The notes under the pieces were generated by a model. It had not been told where the DNA came from and did no database searches. It saw only the letters and a program-made list of their open reading frames with translations. A stretch of 64,000 bases of DNA from NCBI GenBank assembly GCA_033762715.1, contig JANRLL010000012.1, positions 124,001 through 188,000 on the forward strand, given 5' to 3'. This document shows, in pieces, positions 17,420-26,804 of this stretch (positions are counted from its first letter, which is position 1; each line of letters starts with the position of its first letter). The position numbers and the translations under genes were made by a program. Source of the stretch: JANRLL01 sp033762715. Lineage in GTDB: Bacteria; Pseudomonadota; Alphaproteobacteria; Rickettsiales; SXRF01.

Positions 17420-18175
17420 TTAATTTGATATTAGATTGATATTTTCCAGTATGTTGAACTGATCTGGATAAGCCGCGCACAGGAATAAACTCATCGCTAA
17501 AGCCGGCCCAAAGGGGAATATAGGGCCTCGCCCCAAAACGCGCCAGAGCAAACCGGTGGCCACGCCCAGAACACCCGAGAGGAACAAGAATGCCGGAAAT
17601 AACGGAAGCGTAAGCCATAATCCGGCGACTGCCAAAAACTTCACATCGCCAAATCCCAGCCCATCTTTTTTGCGCACCCATTTATAGCCGTAATGCAAAA
17701 GCAAACCCAAACCACCGCCGAGCGCAAAGCTGATGGCAACCTCTAGCCAATCGGAACCGCTGACATAATGATAGACAAGCCCGAGCGGCAGCAGAAAAAA
17801 ATGTATCTCATCGGGGATGATGAAATGCTCCAGATCCACCACGATCATAATCAGCAGCGCCACACTCATCAGCATGAGCACGACGGCAAGCGGCGTGATG
17901 CCATGCGTGGCGTAGATCAGATAGAAAGTGGCAGCCGTTACGATTTCGGTCAGCGGATAACGCGCCGAAATCTTGACCTCGCAATGGCGGCATTTGCCTT
18001 TGCTTAGGATCCAGGAAAAAAGCGGCCATAAATCTTGGAAGGTAAGCGCCGTGCTGCAATTGGGGCAGTGCGACGGCGTACGCACCATCTCTTCATCACG
18101 CGGCAGACGGTGACTCGCCATGGTGATGAAGCTGCCAAACACGAGGCCAAAAATGATGACAATCAGTGCAATCAT
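17420..18175 (-). CDS. pilD: Prepilin peptidase / N-methyltransferase (A24 family)
   Basis: This polytopic aspartic protease cleaves the leader of type IV prepilins at the inner face of the membrane and methylates the new N-terminus. The 251-residue protein has the cytoplasmic zinc-type loop CPNC..CRHC (about 38-75), an aspartate in VVDLEHFIIPDE, and GFGDVKF with the second catalytic Asp. AAAAGG precedes the ATG. It lies away from the pilB operon but would serve it. No pilin gene was found in the window. Confidence 0.93.
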   Translation of the reverse strand: MIALIVIIFGLVFGSFITMASHRLPRDEEMVRTPSHCPNCSTALTFQDLWPLFSWILSKGKCRHCEVKISARYPLTEIVTAATFYLIYATHGITPLAVVLMLMSVALLIMIVVDLEHFIIPDEIHFFLLPLGLVYHYVSGSDWLEVAISFALGGGLGLLLHYGYKWVRKKDGLGFGDVKFLAVAGLWLTLPLFPAFLFLSGVLGVATGLLWRVLGRGPIFPFGPALAMSLFLCAAYPDQFNILENINLISN

Positions 18176-18247
18176 ATCGCCTTTTTAGCGCGAATAGGCC
18201 GAATTGACTACCGGAATAACGCTTAATCGCCGTAGCGTTTGAGATAT

Positions 18248-18685
18248 TTAATCTTCATCTTTATTGAGAGCAAAACGCCGTACCATGTTGGCAATGATGA
18301 CCAATAGCATACTGCTTAATGTAACCCCGTGCTGCAAGGCTAAACCATAGGTTTGCGTAAACATACCCATAAATGGTTGCATAAGGGTGTATACAAGGAA
18401 GCCTATCTGCGAAAGAGTAAGTAGCCATACTATTCCAATAAGGAAATACGCTTCCCATTTGGCTAGCTCTTGTAAAAACAGCGATCCTAAAATCCAAAGA
18501 AATGGCGATAAGAATACCACAAAACTACCAAGAAAATTGCCTAGACTCATACTATGTGAGTGCAACCATATTCCTAATAGCACATGTATTAATATGAAGA
18601 TTCCATTGCACAACAAACATGCACGAAGGTGCTTGATAAATTGCGACCTATTATGATCCTCTTCTGCGTAATGTGATATTGGCAT
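18248..18685 (-). CDS. Small membrane protein of unknown function
   Basis: A 145-residue protein with about four hydrophobic segments (about 23-42, 50-72, 78-98 and 110-132), a charged N-terminus and a C-terminus ending in DED. AAAGGG lies upstream of the ATG. It is 33 bases from the acyl-CoA dehydrogenase stop on the same strand. I do not recognise the family. Its base composition is more AT-rich than its neighbours. Confidence 0.7.
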   Translation of the reverse strand: MPISHYAEEDHNRSQFIKHLRACLLCNGIFILIHVLLGIWLHSHSMSLGNFLGSFVVFLSPFLWILGSLFLQELAKWEAYFLIGIVWLLTLSQIGFLVYTLMQPFMGMFTQTYGLALQHGVTLSSMLLVIIANMVRRFALNKDED

Positions 18686-18717
18686 TAGTATTCCCTTTTT
18701 GTAAGGTTTGCCAACAA

Positions 18718-20499
18718 TTAAATCGCTGCCTGCATCATGGATTTGCTGCCATTGGTAATCGACATGAGCAGCGATACGGTTTGCGGCAAGATGCGATCCA
18801 TATAGAAACGCGCCGTGTCGATTTTGGCTTGGTAAAAATCTTTCTCACTGGTACCGGATTTTAATTTAGTGAGTGCAATCTCTGCTTGGCGCGCCCAGAT
18901 ATAGGCCATGATGACGAGTGCGAACATGCGCTGATATTCGACCGAACCGGCTGCTGCCTCATTCGGGTTGGCCATGCCGCGGCTTGCAATCCATAAGGTC
19001 GCTTTTTGCAGATGCCCGATATGCACATGCAATGGCTTGGTGAATTCCGCCATTTCAGGATTGCTTTTATGTTTCGCCACAAACTCAGTGGCCGGATGGA
19101 AGAAGCTGCGCAAATAACGACCAGCACTGAAGGATAGTTTGCGACCGATGAGATCGAGCGCCTGTACGCCGTTCGTGCCTTCATAAATCATGGTGATGCG
19201 CGCATCGCGCAAATATTGCTCGACGCCATATTCTTTAATGTAGCCGTAGCCGCCGAAACATTGCACGGCGAGGCTTGCCATTTCATAACCGCCATCGGTC
19301 AAATAGGATTTGGTAATGGGTGTGCATAGCTGCACGAAATCATCGCATTCTTGTTTTACCTTCGGATCGGAATGACGATGCGCCAAATCAATCTTAAGCG
19401 CCATTTCCATTGCCAATGCGCGTGAGCCTTCGCAGAAGGCGCGCTGGGTAAGCAACATGCGGCGTACATCAGGATGCACCACAATCGGATCAGCAGATTT
19501 TTCAGGAAATTTGGCACCGGTCAGCGCACGCATTTGCAAACGCTCACGCGAATAAGCCAATGCATTTTGATAGGCCACTTCGGCAATGCCTAAGCCTTGC
19601 ACGCCGACATAAAGACGCGCAGCATTCATCATGGTAAACATAGCGCGCATACCTTTATGCGGCTCGCCTACCAGCCAGGCTTTGCAGCCATTAAACGAAA
19701 TTTGGCAGGTGGGTGAAGCGTGAATACCCATCTTATGCTCAATGCCATCGCAACGAATACCGCTCGGCTCGCCAACCGAACCATCGGCATTAATGTTGTA
19801 TTTGCTGGCGATGAATAGACTAATGCCTTTGATGCCTTTGGGCGCATCAGGCAGACGTGCCAAAATCAAATGCACAATATTTTCCGTGAGCTCATGCTCG
19901 CCAGAGGAGATAAAAATTTTATTGCCGTCGAGACTGTAAGAGCCATCGTTGTTCGGCGTTGCTTTGGTGCGCACTAAACCAAGGTCAGTGCCGGCCTGCG
20001 GCTCGGTGAGACACATCACGCCCGACCATTCGCCTGAGACCATTTTTGGCAAATATTTTTGTTTTATCTCGTCGTTGGCGTGCAGCATGATGGCGTTATA
20101 CGCACCGTGCGACAGACCTGGCGTCAGGCCGAACGATAAGTTTGCCGAGCACACCATTTCCATCAGCGGCATGTTGAGCACATCGGGCAGCCCCTGCCCG
20201 CCATATTTCGGATCACAGGTGAAGGACGGCCAGCCGCCATCCATATAGGTTTTATAAGCTTCTTTGAAGCCGTCCGGCATGATCACTTTGCCGTTATCGT
20301 ATTTGAGGCCGACCTTATCACCCACTTCGTTGAGTGGAAACAATACCTCTTCGCAAAGCTGCGCCGCTGCGTCCAAAACTGGCGTCATCACGTCGGGGCC
20401 ACTCATGTCGAAGCCTGCAATATCTTTATATTGCTCGACGTTTAAATATTCATGCAGAACAAATTGGAAATCACGCACTGGTGCTTTATATTGCGGCAT
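18718..20499 (-). CDS. Acyl-CoA dehydrogenase (FadE-type, with C-terminal extension)
   Basis: A flavoenzyme that catalyses the first step of beta-oxidation, acyl-CoA to trans-2-enoyl-CoA. Its 593 residues are longer than the 380-residue short-chain type and match the class with an extra C-terminal helical domain. Typical segments are MCLTEPQAGTDLG, IFISSGEHE, CFGGYGYIKEYGVEQYLRDARI and IYEGTNGVQALDLIGRK. ATG 20499 was chosen, with AAGGGG upstream; the longer frame begins with a TTG two codons earlier. It closes the leftward beta-oxidation block with the FadN- and FadA-type genes. Confidence 0.93.
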   Translation of the reverse strand: MPQYKAPVRDFQFVLHEYLNVEQYKDIAGFDMSGPDVMTPVLDAAAQLCEEVLFPLNEVGDKVGLKYDNGKVIMPDGFKEAYKTYMDGGWPSFTCDPKYGGQGLPDVLNMPLMEMVCSANLSFGLTPGLSHGAYNAIMLHANDEIKQKYLPKMVSGEWSGVMCLTEPQAGTDLGLVRTKATPNNDGSYSLDGNKIFISSGEHELTENIVHLILARLPDAPKGIKGISLFIASKYNINADGSVGEPSGIRCDGIEHKMGIHASPTCQISFNGCKAWLVGEPHKGMRAMFTMMNAARLYVGVQGLGIAEVAYQNALAYSRERLQMRALTGAKFPEKSADPIVVHPDVRRMLLTQRAFCEGSRALAMEMALKIDLAHRHSDPKVKQECDDFVQLCTPITKSYLTDGGYEMASLAVQCFGGYGYIKEYGVEQYLRDARITMIYEGTNGVQALDLIGRKLSFSAGRYLRSFFHPATEFVAKHKSNPEMAEFTKPLHVHIGHLQKATLWIASRGMANPNEAAAGSVEYQRMFALVIMAYIWARQAEIALTKLKSGTSEKDFYQAKIDTARFYMDRILPQTVSLLMSITNGSKSMMQAAI

Positions 20500-20581
20500 A
20501 ATCAACCCCTTAATGGAGTTACCAGCCTAACATATAAGCCGCTAAAAAAGGATTAATGGCGTGGGCAAAATCACTGTTTTT

Positions 20582-21586
20582 CTATATTTTACGACGGTTA
20601 TAGCGAACCGAGGACATCCAAGAAAGCACTATAAACGTCACCCCGATCAAACCGGTTATGATTTCAGGAATATGCATCAGCATGCTAGCTAGCATAATCA
20701 GCGCTAAGGCCCCAATGCCGTAATGGGCGCCATGCTCGAGATAGACGTATTTTTCCAGCGTGCCTTTGCGCACTAGATAAACGGTCAGCGAACGCACAAA
20801 CATGGCACCAATACCCAAGCCCAGCATAATCACCACAATATCCTTGCTCATCGCAAAGGCGCCAATCACGCCATCGAGCGAGAAAGACGCATCAAGCACC
20901 TGCAAATAAATAAAACCCATGAGGCCGCTATAGCTCATTTCTTTTACCGTTCCATGCGCCGCATCTTCACCACCCATGAGCGCTGCAATACCATGCACCA
21001 ATACATACAACACCACCCCGATCACACCGGCGGTAATCATGCTGGCACGTTCTTCCACTGGCAGAAAATGGGCTAGCGTAAGCAGTAATGATAAGGCCAA
21101 TACCGCCTCAACCGATTCCAATTTACCCAGCGGCGTCAGCTTGCGTTCAATGAAGGCAATCCAATGCAATTCTTTACCAGCATCGAGCAGAAAATGCAAA
21201 AATACCATCAGCAAAAACATGCCGCCGAAAGCAGCAATTTGAATATGCGAAGCCAGCACATGGGCGCTATATTCTTGCGGTTTATTGAATGCCAAATCCA
21301 CTACATCATTGATGTGCAGACCGGTAGCAAAAGCAACAATCACAATCGGAAATAATAGCCGCATACCGAATACGGCAATCAATATACCCCAGGTCAAAAA
21401 ACGTTTCTGCCACACCTCGTTCATGCGGCGCAAAATCGCGGCATTGACCACGGCGTTATCGAAAGACAGCGAAATCTCCATCACCATCAGCAAACCGGTG
21501 ATGATGAGCCCATCGACACCTGCCCAGAGATAGGCGAGCACCAGGCCGATAATGGTAATCAAGTGAGAGACGTAGAAATATTGCAT
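20582..21586 (-). CDS. TerC/DUF475-family integral membrane protein
   Basis: 334 residues with about eight or nine membrane segments. MEISLSFDNAVVNAAIL and LDASFSLDGVIGAFA are the paired acidic motifs (SFDNAV / SLDGVIGA) of the TerC superfamily, linked in other bacteria to metal (manganese) export and tellurite resistance. The DUF475 type is best matched by length. It lies between the FadN-type and FadE-type genes on the same strand; no functional link to beta-oxidation is obvious. Confidence 0.85.
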   Translation of the reverse strand: MQYFYVSHLITIIGLVLAYLWAGVDGLIITGLLMVMEISLSFDNAVVNAAILRRMNEVWQKRFLTWGILIAVFGMRLLFPIVIVAFATGLHINDVVDLAFNKPQEYSAHVLASHIQIAAFGGMFLLMVFLHFLLDAGKELHWIAFIERKLTPLGKLESVEAVLALSLLLTLAHFLPVEERASMITAGVIGVVLYVLVHGIAALMGGEDAAHGTVKEMSYSGLMGFIYLQVLDASFSLDGVIGAFAMSKDIVVIMLGLGIGAMFVRSLTVYLVRKGTLEKYVYLEHGAHYGIGALALIMLASMLMHIPEIITGLIGVTFIVLSWMSSVRYNRRKI

Positions 21587-21627
21587 GTGCTAGCTGTAGT
21601 GCAATAGGGATAAGATTGCAATCATCT

Positions 21628-23976
21628 CTAGTTTCTAAGCGGCTTGCCGGTGCCCAACATATGCTCAATACGATCGAGCGATCCTTTGGTTTTGATCAAC
21701 TCCATAAACTGCGCATGCTCCAAATCCAAAATCTGCTGCTCGGTGAGCGGTTCGGAAATATCGGTATCACCACCGGAAAGCACGATCGCTAATTTTTTGC
21801 TGACCACCACGTCATGCGGCGTCGCTTTACCCATGGCAGCAAATCCGTCTACGGCCATGGAAAGCGCTACACGTGCCGTAGATCCTGGCAAATGCAACAC
21901 AGCCGGTTCTGGCGGGGTGTAATTCGCAGCCATTGCCAAACATTTTGCTTTTGCATCGGGCAGTACGCGCATGCGATTCATCGAAATCGCATCGCTTTCG
22001 CGCAAGATTTTTAGGTCACGCGCCTCTTCCGCTGAGCCGCCTACTTTAGCGGTCGCAATGGTTTCAAAGACGGTTTTGATCACTGGCATCGCCCCACCCG
22101 TTGCCATTAAGCCACCAATGAGTCCTTTACCGCCCTTGCCTTCACCCAAATGACGCAACAGCATTTCTTTACAGCCGCCCCAACCCGGAATTAGGCCCAC
22201 ACCTACTTCCACCAAGCCCGGATAGGATTCCATATGCGCCTGCACCGCATCACAATGCAGCACGATTTCACAGCCACCGCCAAGCGCCATACCGGTAAGC
22301 GATGCCACCACCGGAAACGGTGCGTATTTAAGGCCCATCATCGCATGCTGACCGCCTTTGATCACCTCGCTGATTTGGCTCCAAGCCGCAATATTGGCGG
22401 CCATCAATACGAAACCTAAATTAGCGCCGACGGAGAAATTATCGCCATCATTACCAATCACCAGTCCTTTGAAATCGCTTTTTACTTTTTCAATCGATTG
22501 CTCGATCATGGCTAAAATATCAGGATCGACCGAGTTCATTTTCGAGGTGAGCTCTAAGCACGCAACGCCATCACCCAAATCCCACAAACTCGCCGATGCA
22601 TTTTTTAAGACCGGCTTGGTGCCAAGCTTGATGTCAGACAACATCATCGCGCCTTCCGGCAGCACCACCGCTTGATAACCACCGCCAATGGCAAATTGCT
22701 GGCGCTTGCCACCTTCGGTCGAATAGAGCGTTTTGCCGCGGGCCTTATCTAAGATCGGCGGAATGATTTTATTCTGTTTGGTCAGATAATCGATGAACCA
22801 ATCGACACCGGTTTGCTCCTTGGTGCCTAGACGATCAATCATTTCAAACGGACCGTATTTCCAGTTATAGCCCAGCTTCATCGCCTGATCGATGGCATAA
22901 ATATCATCGGCAATTTCACCTACGAGTGAGGCTGCATAATGCAGCGTACCTAGCAGCACACTGGCGGCATATTGCCCGCCAATATCGGGATGTGTAACGA
23001 GCGCGCGCAGGCCGCCTTTGGCCGCATCGACACTGCCCAGCTCCACTTTTTTGCCTTGTGGCGCATATTCGCCAGTCTTGAGGTTGATCACCTCTTTGAT
23101 TTTTTTATCGCCCTCTTTGTTGATACGGTAAAAACCGCCCTTGCCTTTTCGGCCGGTATAGCCGTCTGCGATCATTTTTTTGACCAAATCCGGCTCTTGA
23201 TATAGCTGCACGAACGGATCGATTTTAGGCAGCGTATGCAGCATTTCTTTGGCAATAAGCGGCATCAAATCAATGCCGATCAAATCGAATAGGCCAAACA
23301 CACCCGTCTTCGGAATGCCGGCGGGTTTTCCCATCACCGCATCGGCTTGCTCCACGGTGATGCCTAATTTGATGGCATCGAGCAGACCCAACATCAGCCA
23401 ATACACACCGATACGGTTAGCGATAAAGCCAGGCGTGTCTTTACATTCTACAATGCCTTTGCCTAAAGTGACGTCAGCGAAATGGCTAATGGCAGCAAAT
23501 GCTTCCGGACGCGTTTTCTCGCCCTTCACCACCTCGAGCAGACGCATGAAACGCGGCGGATTGAAGAAGTGGGTGATCATGAAATCTTTGGCAAAATCGG
23601 CGGGCAGGCCTTTCACTAATTCATGGATCGGCAGCGTCGAAGTATTGGAGGATACGACCGAGCCTTTTTTGCGCACGGCATCGATTTTTTTATAGACGTC
23701 TTGTTTGACTTCGAGCTTTTCGAGCACCGCTTCAACGATCCAGTCGCAGTCGGCAAGCAGCTTCAGATCTTTATCAAAGCTGCCGCAGGTGATGAGCTTG
23801 GCGCGGCTTTTATGCACAAAACCAGGCGGCTTGTTTTCTAGCTGACGCTCGACTGCTTTTTCGGGCGAGGCAATATCAAGCAGCACCACTTTTAAACCAG
23901 CATTGGCCATGTGCGCAGCTATGCCGCTGCCCATCACGCCTGAGCCTAATACTGCAACTTTTTTGATATCGGTCAT
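21628..23976 (-). CDS. fadN: 3-hydroxyacyl-CoA dehydrogenase / enoyl-CoA hydratase, FadN-type
   Basis: A bifunctional beta-oxidation enzyme of 782 residues. The NAD-binding 3-hydroxyacyl-CoA dehydrogenase comes first (VAVLGSGVMGSGIAAHMANAG at the N-terminus, then HFFNPP) and the crotonase fold comes last (GGGCEIVLHCDA, GVGLIPGWGGCKE). This order is the reverse of E. coli FadB and matches B. subtilis FadN. AAGGAG lies 9 bases upstream of the ATG. With the thiolase and the long acyl-CoA dehydrogenase nearby, the set mirrors a fadN-fadA-fadE operon. Confidence 0.93.
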   Translation of the reverse strand: MTDIKKVAVLGSGVMGSGIAAHMANAGLKVVLLDIASPEKAVERQLENKPPGFVHKSRAKLITCGSFDKDLKLLADCDWIVEAVLEKLEVKQDVYKKIDAVRKKGSVVSSNTSTLPIHELVKGLPADFAKDFMITHFFNPPRFMRLLEVVKGEKTRPEAFAAISHFADVTLGKGIVECKDTPGFIANRIGVYWLMLGLLDAIKLGITVEQADAVMGKPAGIPKTGVFGLFDLIGIDLMPLIAKEMLHTLPKIDPFVQLYQEPDLVKKMIADGYTGRKGKGGFYRINKEGDKKIKEVINLKTGEYAPQGKKVELGSVDAAKGGLRALVTHPDIGGQYAASVLLGTLHYAASLVGEIADDIYAIDQAMKLGYNWKYGPFEMIDRLGTKEQTGVDWFIDYLTKQNKIIPPILDKARGKTLYSTEGGKRQQFAIGGGYQAVVLPEGAMMLSDIKLGTKPVLKNASASLWDLGDGVACLELTSKMNSVDPDILAMIEQSIEKVKSDFKGLVIGNDGDNFSVGANLGFVLMAANIAAWSQISEVIKGGQHAMMGLKYAPFPVVASLTGMALGGGCEIVLHCDAVQAHMESYPGLVEVGVGLIPGWGGCKEMLLRHLGEGKGGKGLIGGLMATGGAMPVIKTVFETIATAKVGGSAEEARDLKILRESDAISMNRMRVLPDAKAKCLAMAANYTPPEPAVLHLPGSTARVALSMAVDGFAAMGKATPHDVVVSKKLAIVLSGGDTDISEPLTEQQILDLEHAQFMELIKTKGSLDRIEHMLGTGKPLRN

Positions 23977-24044
23977 CGGGGAGTCTCCTTAGGGAAATAA
24001 TCCCCTTATTGTCATCGTTTTATATTAAGAAACCGTTATAAGAA

Positions 24045-24386
24045 TTAGTCAGATAACATCTTGTTTAAAGCAGCAGCCACCTGTTTTACATAATCAGGGT
24101 CAGGCGCTGGTGCAGAAGGCTGGGGTTGTATCGCCTCAGGACGTGCTGGCTCGACGGGTGTTGCGGCGGCAGGTTCTTGGCGAATAGGTTCAGCGATGGG
24201 AGCAGGCGCTTTTTCTGCTTTTACAGCTGTTTCTTGCGTCGAAACCTCATCCACCGGCCCAATTTTGGCCATTAGACGGCTACCTTTTTTAATAATAAAT
24301 GATTCACCGCCATAACAAACGCGATGCAATAAATCGGAAAAGCTGCGCGAGGCTTCGGTGGCGGTAATGGTCTTTGATTCACTCAT
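24045..24386 (-). CDS. Phd/YefM-like antitoxin-type protein with Pro/Ala-rich tail
   Basis: A 113-residue protein. Residues about 1-48 (ITATEASRSFSDLLHRV..GGESFIIKKGSRLMAKIGPVDE) fit the DNA-binding fold of Phd/YefM antitoxins. The rest is rich in P, A and E, then a short helix to the C-terminus (QVAAALNKMLSD). No toxin (Doc, RelE or PIN) gene is next to it. An overlapping 11-bp inverted repeat and a 21-bp perfect palindrome lie 17-51 bases upstream. It is between fadA and fadN and may act as a local regulator rather than an antitoxin. Confidence 0.75.
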   Translation of the reverse strand: MSESKTITATEASRSFSDLLHRVCYGGESFIIKKGSRLMAKIGPVDEVSTQETAVKAEKAPAPIAEPIRQEPAAATPVEPARPEAIQPQPSAPAPDPDYVKQVAAALNKMLSD

Positions 24387-24403
24387 AAGAGCGAAATATT
24401 ACA

Positions 24404-24437
24404 TAAAATCTGATATTTGTAAAATCAGATTTTACAA
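24404..24437. promoter_or_regulatory. Operator-like palindromes upstream of the Phd-like gene
   Basis: TTGTAAAATC-A-GATTTTACAA (24417-24437) is a 21-bp perfect palindrome. It overlaps a second inverted repeat, TAAAATCTGAT (24404-24414) with ATCAGATTTTA (24424-24434). Three half-sites of the same sequence thus lie in a row. There is no T run after it on either strand, so an operator is more likely than a terminator. Confidence 0.7.
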
Positions 24438-24584
24438 TTTGGTCGAGAAATTGGGCAGGCCGTCATCAGCCTTTAGCGAAAATAGTGATTTTTGAGAACT
24501 GGAGCGCAGCGTATATTAACAATACGTGAGCACCGGAAGCGCAGAAAAGCGCTATTTGCAGCACAGCCTCATGGCGGGAGGATT

Positions 24585-25709
24585 TTAGATTTTCTCTAAA
24601 ACGGTGGCCATACCCATCCCACCACCAATACAGAGTGTGGCTAGAGCATATTTTTTGCCATGTTTATGCAGCAATTGGGCGGCCTTGCCGGTGACACGCG
24701 CACCGGATGCACCCAGCGGATGGCCCAGCGCAATAGCGCCGCCATCGATATTGAGCTTGGTTTCATCAATGCCCAGCTCTTTAATCACCGCGAGCGACTG
24801 CGCGGCAAAGGCTTCGTTGAGTTCGATAATGTCGATGTCTTTGAGCTCAAGCCCTGCGCGTTTGAGCGCTTTGCGCGATGCTTCCACCGGCCCCAAACCC
24901 ATAATTTCAGGCGTCAGGCCCGACACGGCGGTCGATTTAATACGCGCTAATTTAGGCAGGCCGTTTTTATCGGCATAGGCTTCGCTGGCCACAATCACGA
25001 GCGACGCGCCATCGGTCACCGGCGATGAGGTGGCTGCCGTCACCGTGCCCGATGCATCAAAGGCAGGCGCTAAGGTCGCCATTTTTTCCAGGCTGGTATC
25101 GGCACGGATACAACCATCTTTATCTACGGTGGTGGTGCGGAAGGTGATGGGAACAATCTCACTCGCCAGATCGGCTTTGGCCGCCTTTTGGTGGCTGCGC
25201 AGCGAAAATTCTTCCTGTTCTTTACGGGCAATATTGAATTGTTTGCACAGATTTTCCGCCGTAATGCCCATCGACACATAGGCATTGGGCATATTTTCAT
25301 ACAGGGTGGGATTGGGCGATGGGTTAAATCCGCCCATAGGCACACGCGTCATCGACTCGACCCCGCCGGCCAAGAACAACTCGCCTGAACCCGTTGCAAT
25401 GCGGCCTGCTGCCATATGGATCGCTTCCATCGAGGAACCGCACCAACGATTCACTGTGGCGCCGGCTATGGAGATAGGAAGCCCAACCAGCAAGCTCGTC
25501 ATACGGGCAATGTTGAAACCCTGCTCACCTTCGGGAAAGGCGCAACCTACGATAAAATCTTCAATATCTGCAGTATTGACCGGTGTTTTAGCCAGCAACC
25601 CCTTCACTACCTGCGCCAAAATATCATCAGGACGTACTTTGGCCAGGTCACCCTTATTGGCCATCGTAAACGGAGAGCGGGCATAGGCACAAATGACGGC
25701 GTTACTCAT
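24585..25709 (-). CDS. fadA: Acetyl-CoA C-acyltransferase (thiolase, FadA-type)
   Basis: It cleaves 3-ketoacyl-CoA with CoA in the last step of beta-oxidation. The 374 residues include the nucleophile in NRWCGSSMEAI, the NEAFAAQSL and GGAIALGHPLGASGAR motifs and the second active cysteine in CIGGGMG. GAGAGGAAA precedes the ATG. It is the first gene of the leftward beta-oxidation block and is divergent from the ferredoxin-NADP reductase gene. About 200 bases with palindromes separate it from the Phd-like gene. Confidence 0.95.
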   Translation of the reverse strand: MSNAVICAYARSPFTMANKGDLAKVRPDDILAQVVKGLLAKTPVNTADIEDFIVGCAFPEGEQGFNIARMTSLLVGLPISIAGATVNRWCGSSMEAIHMAAGRIATGSGELFLAGGVESMTRVPMGGFNPSPNPTLYENMPNAYVSMGITAENLCKQFNIARKEQEEFSLRSHQKAAKADLASEIVPITFRTTTVDKDGCIRADTSLEKMATLAPAFDASGTVTAATSSPVTDGASLVIVASEAYADKNGLPKLARIKSTAVSGLTPEIMGLGPVEASRKALKRAGLELKDIDIIELNEAFAAQSLAVIKELGIDETKLNIDGGAIALGHPLGASGARVTGKAAQLLHKHGKKYALATLCIGGGMGMATVLEKI

Positions 25710-25796
25710 GGGGTTTCCTCTCTTTGAATAAATAACGGTTTATTATTGCAAAAAACCCTTACTTTTTCGTTAGTTTTTGCGTAAATTCCGCATCCT

Positions 25797-26804
25797 ATGC
25801 AAAAATTTGAAACCGATATTGTGATTATTGGCGCCGGTCCTGTGGGGCTCTTCGCCATTTTTGAAGCGGGCATGCTGAAAATGAAATGCCACGTGGTCGA
25901 CACGCTCGATATGATTGGCGGTCAATGCTCCGCACTCTATCCGGAAAAACCGATTTACGATATTCCAGGGCACCCTGCCATATTGGCTCAGGAGCTGATT
26001 GATAATCTGGCCAAGCAAGCCGAGCCTTTTTCGCCGACCTATCATCTCGGTCAGCAGGTGATGAAGGTCGCCAAAACCGCAGAGGGTTGGAGCGTGGAAA
26101 CCTCCACGGGCAACGCGATTGCCTGCAAAGCCATTTTCATCGCAGCTGGCTGCGGCGCCTTTGGTCCGAACCGCCCGCCTATGGATGGGCTGGAAGCTTA
26201 TGAAGGCACAAGCGTGTTTTATATGGTGGCCAAGCGCGAAGAGTTTCGCGGCAAAAAAATCGTCATTGCTGGCGGTGGAGATTCCGCTGTGGATTGGGCC
26301 ATTTCATTGGCGGAATTGGCAGAGCATATTTATTTCGTGCATCGCCGCCCTAAATTTCGCGCAGCACCCGAAAGCGTTGCCAAGCTGGAGCAGCTGGCTG
26401 CCAGCGGCAAAGTGGAAATGGTGGTGCCTTATCAGCTGGATTCACTCACCGGCGCAAATGGCAAGCTGACAGCGGTGAATGTCACCACGCTCGAAGGGGA
26501 AAAACGCGCACTCGCAGCCGATGTATTGCTGCCCTTCTTCGGACTCTCCATGGAGCTGGGGCCGATTGCAAACTGGGGTTTAAACCTCGATCAGAATCAT
26601 ATCATCGTGGATCAGCAAACCTGCCAAACCTCGGCTCAGAGCATTTTTGCCATAGGCGATATTGCCCATTACCCCGGCAAGCTCAAACTGATTCTCTCCG
26701 GCTTTGCCGAAGCAGCGAGCGCCTCGCACGCCTCTTACAGCCTGGTGCATCCTGGTGAAGCTTACCATTTTGAATATTCGACTAGCAAAGGTGTTCCCGC
26801 ATGA
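25797..26804 (+). CDS. Ferredoxin--NADP(+) reductase, thioredoxin reductase-like type
   Basis: This 335-residue flavoprotein has an FAD Rossmann motif (IIGAGPVGLFA) at the N-terminus, DMIGGQCSALYP, and an NADP Rossmann motif (IAGGGDSAVDWA). The redox CxxC of thioredoxin reductases is absent, as in the YumC/FNR type 2 family. SIFAIGDIAHYPGK is the C-terminal FAD signature. It passes electrons between NADPH and ferredoxin. The stop overlaps the folD start (ATGA). No clear ribosome site precedes the ATG. Confidence 0.93.
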   Translation: MQKFETDIVIIGAGPVGLFAIFEAGMLKMKCHVVDTLDMIGGQCSALYPEKPIYDIPGHPAILAQELIDNLAKQAEPFSPTYHLGQQVMKVAKTAEGWSVETSTGNAIACKAIFIAAGCGAFGPNRPPMDGLEAYEGTSVFYMVAKREEFRGKKIVIAGGGDSAVDWAISLAELAEHIYFVHRRPKFRAAPESVAKLEQLAASGKVEMVVPYQLDSLTGANGKLTAVNVTTLEGEKRALAADVLLPFFGLSMELGPIANWGLNLDQNHIIVDQQTCQTSAQSIFAIGDIAHYPGKLKLILSGFAEAASASHASYSLVHPGEAYHFEYSTSKGVPA

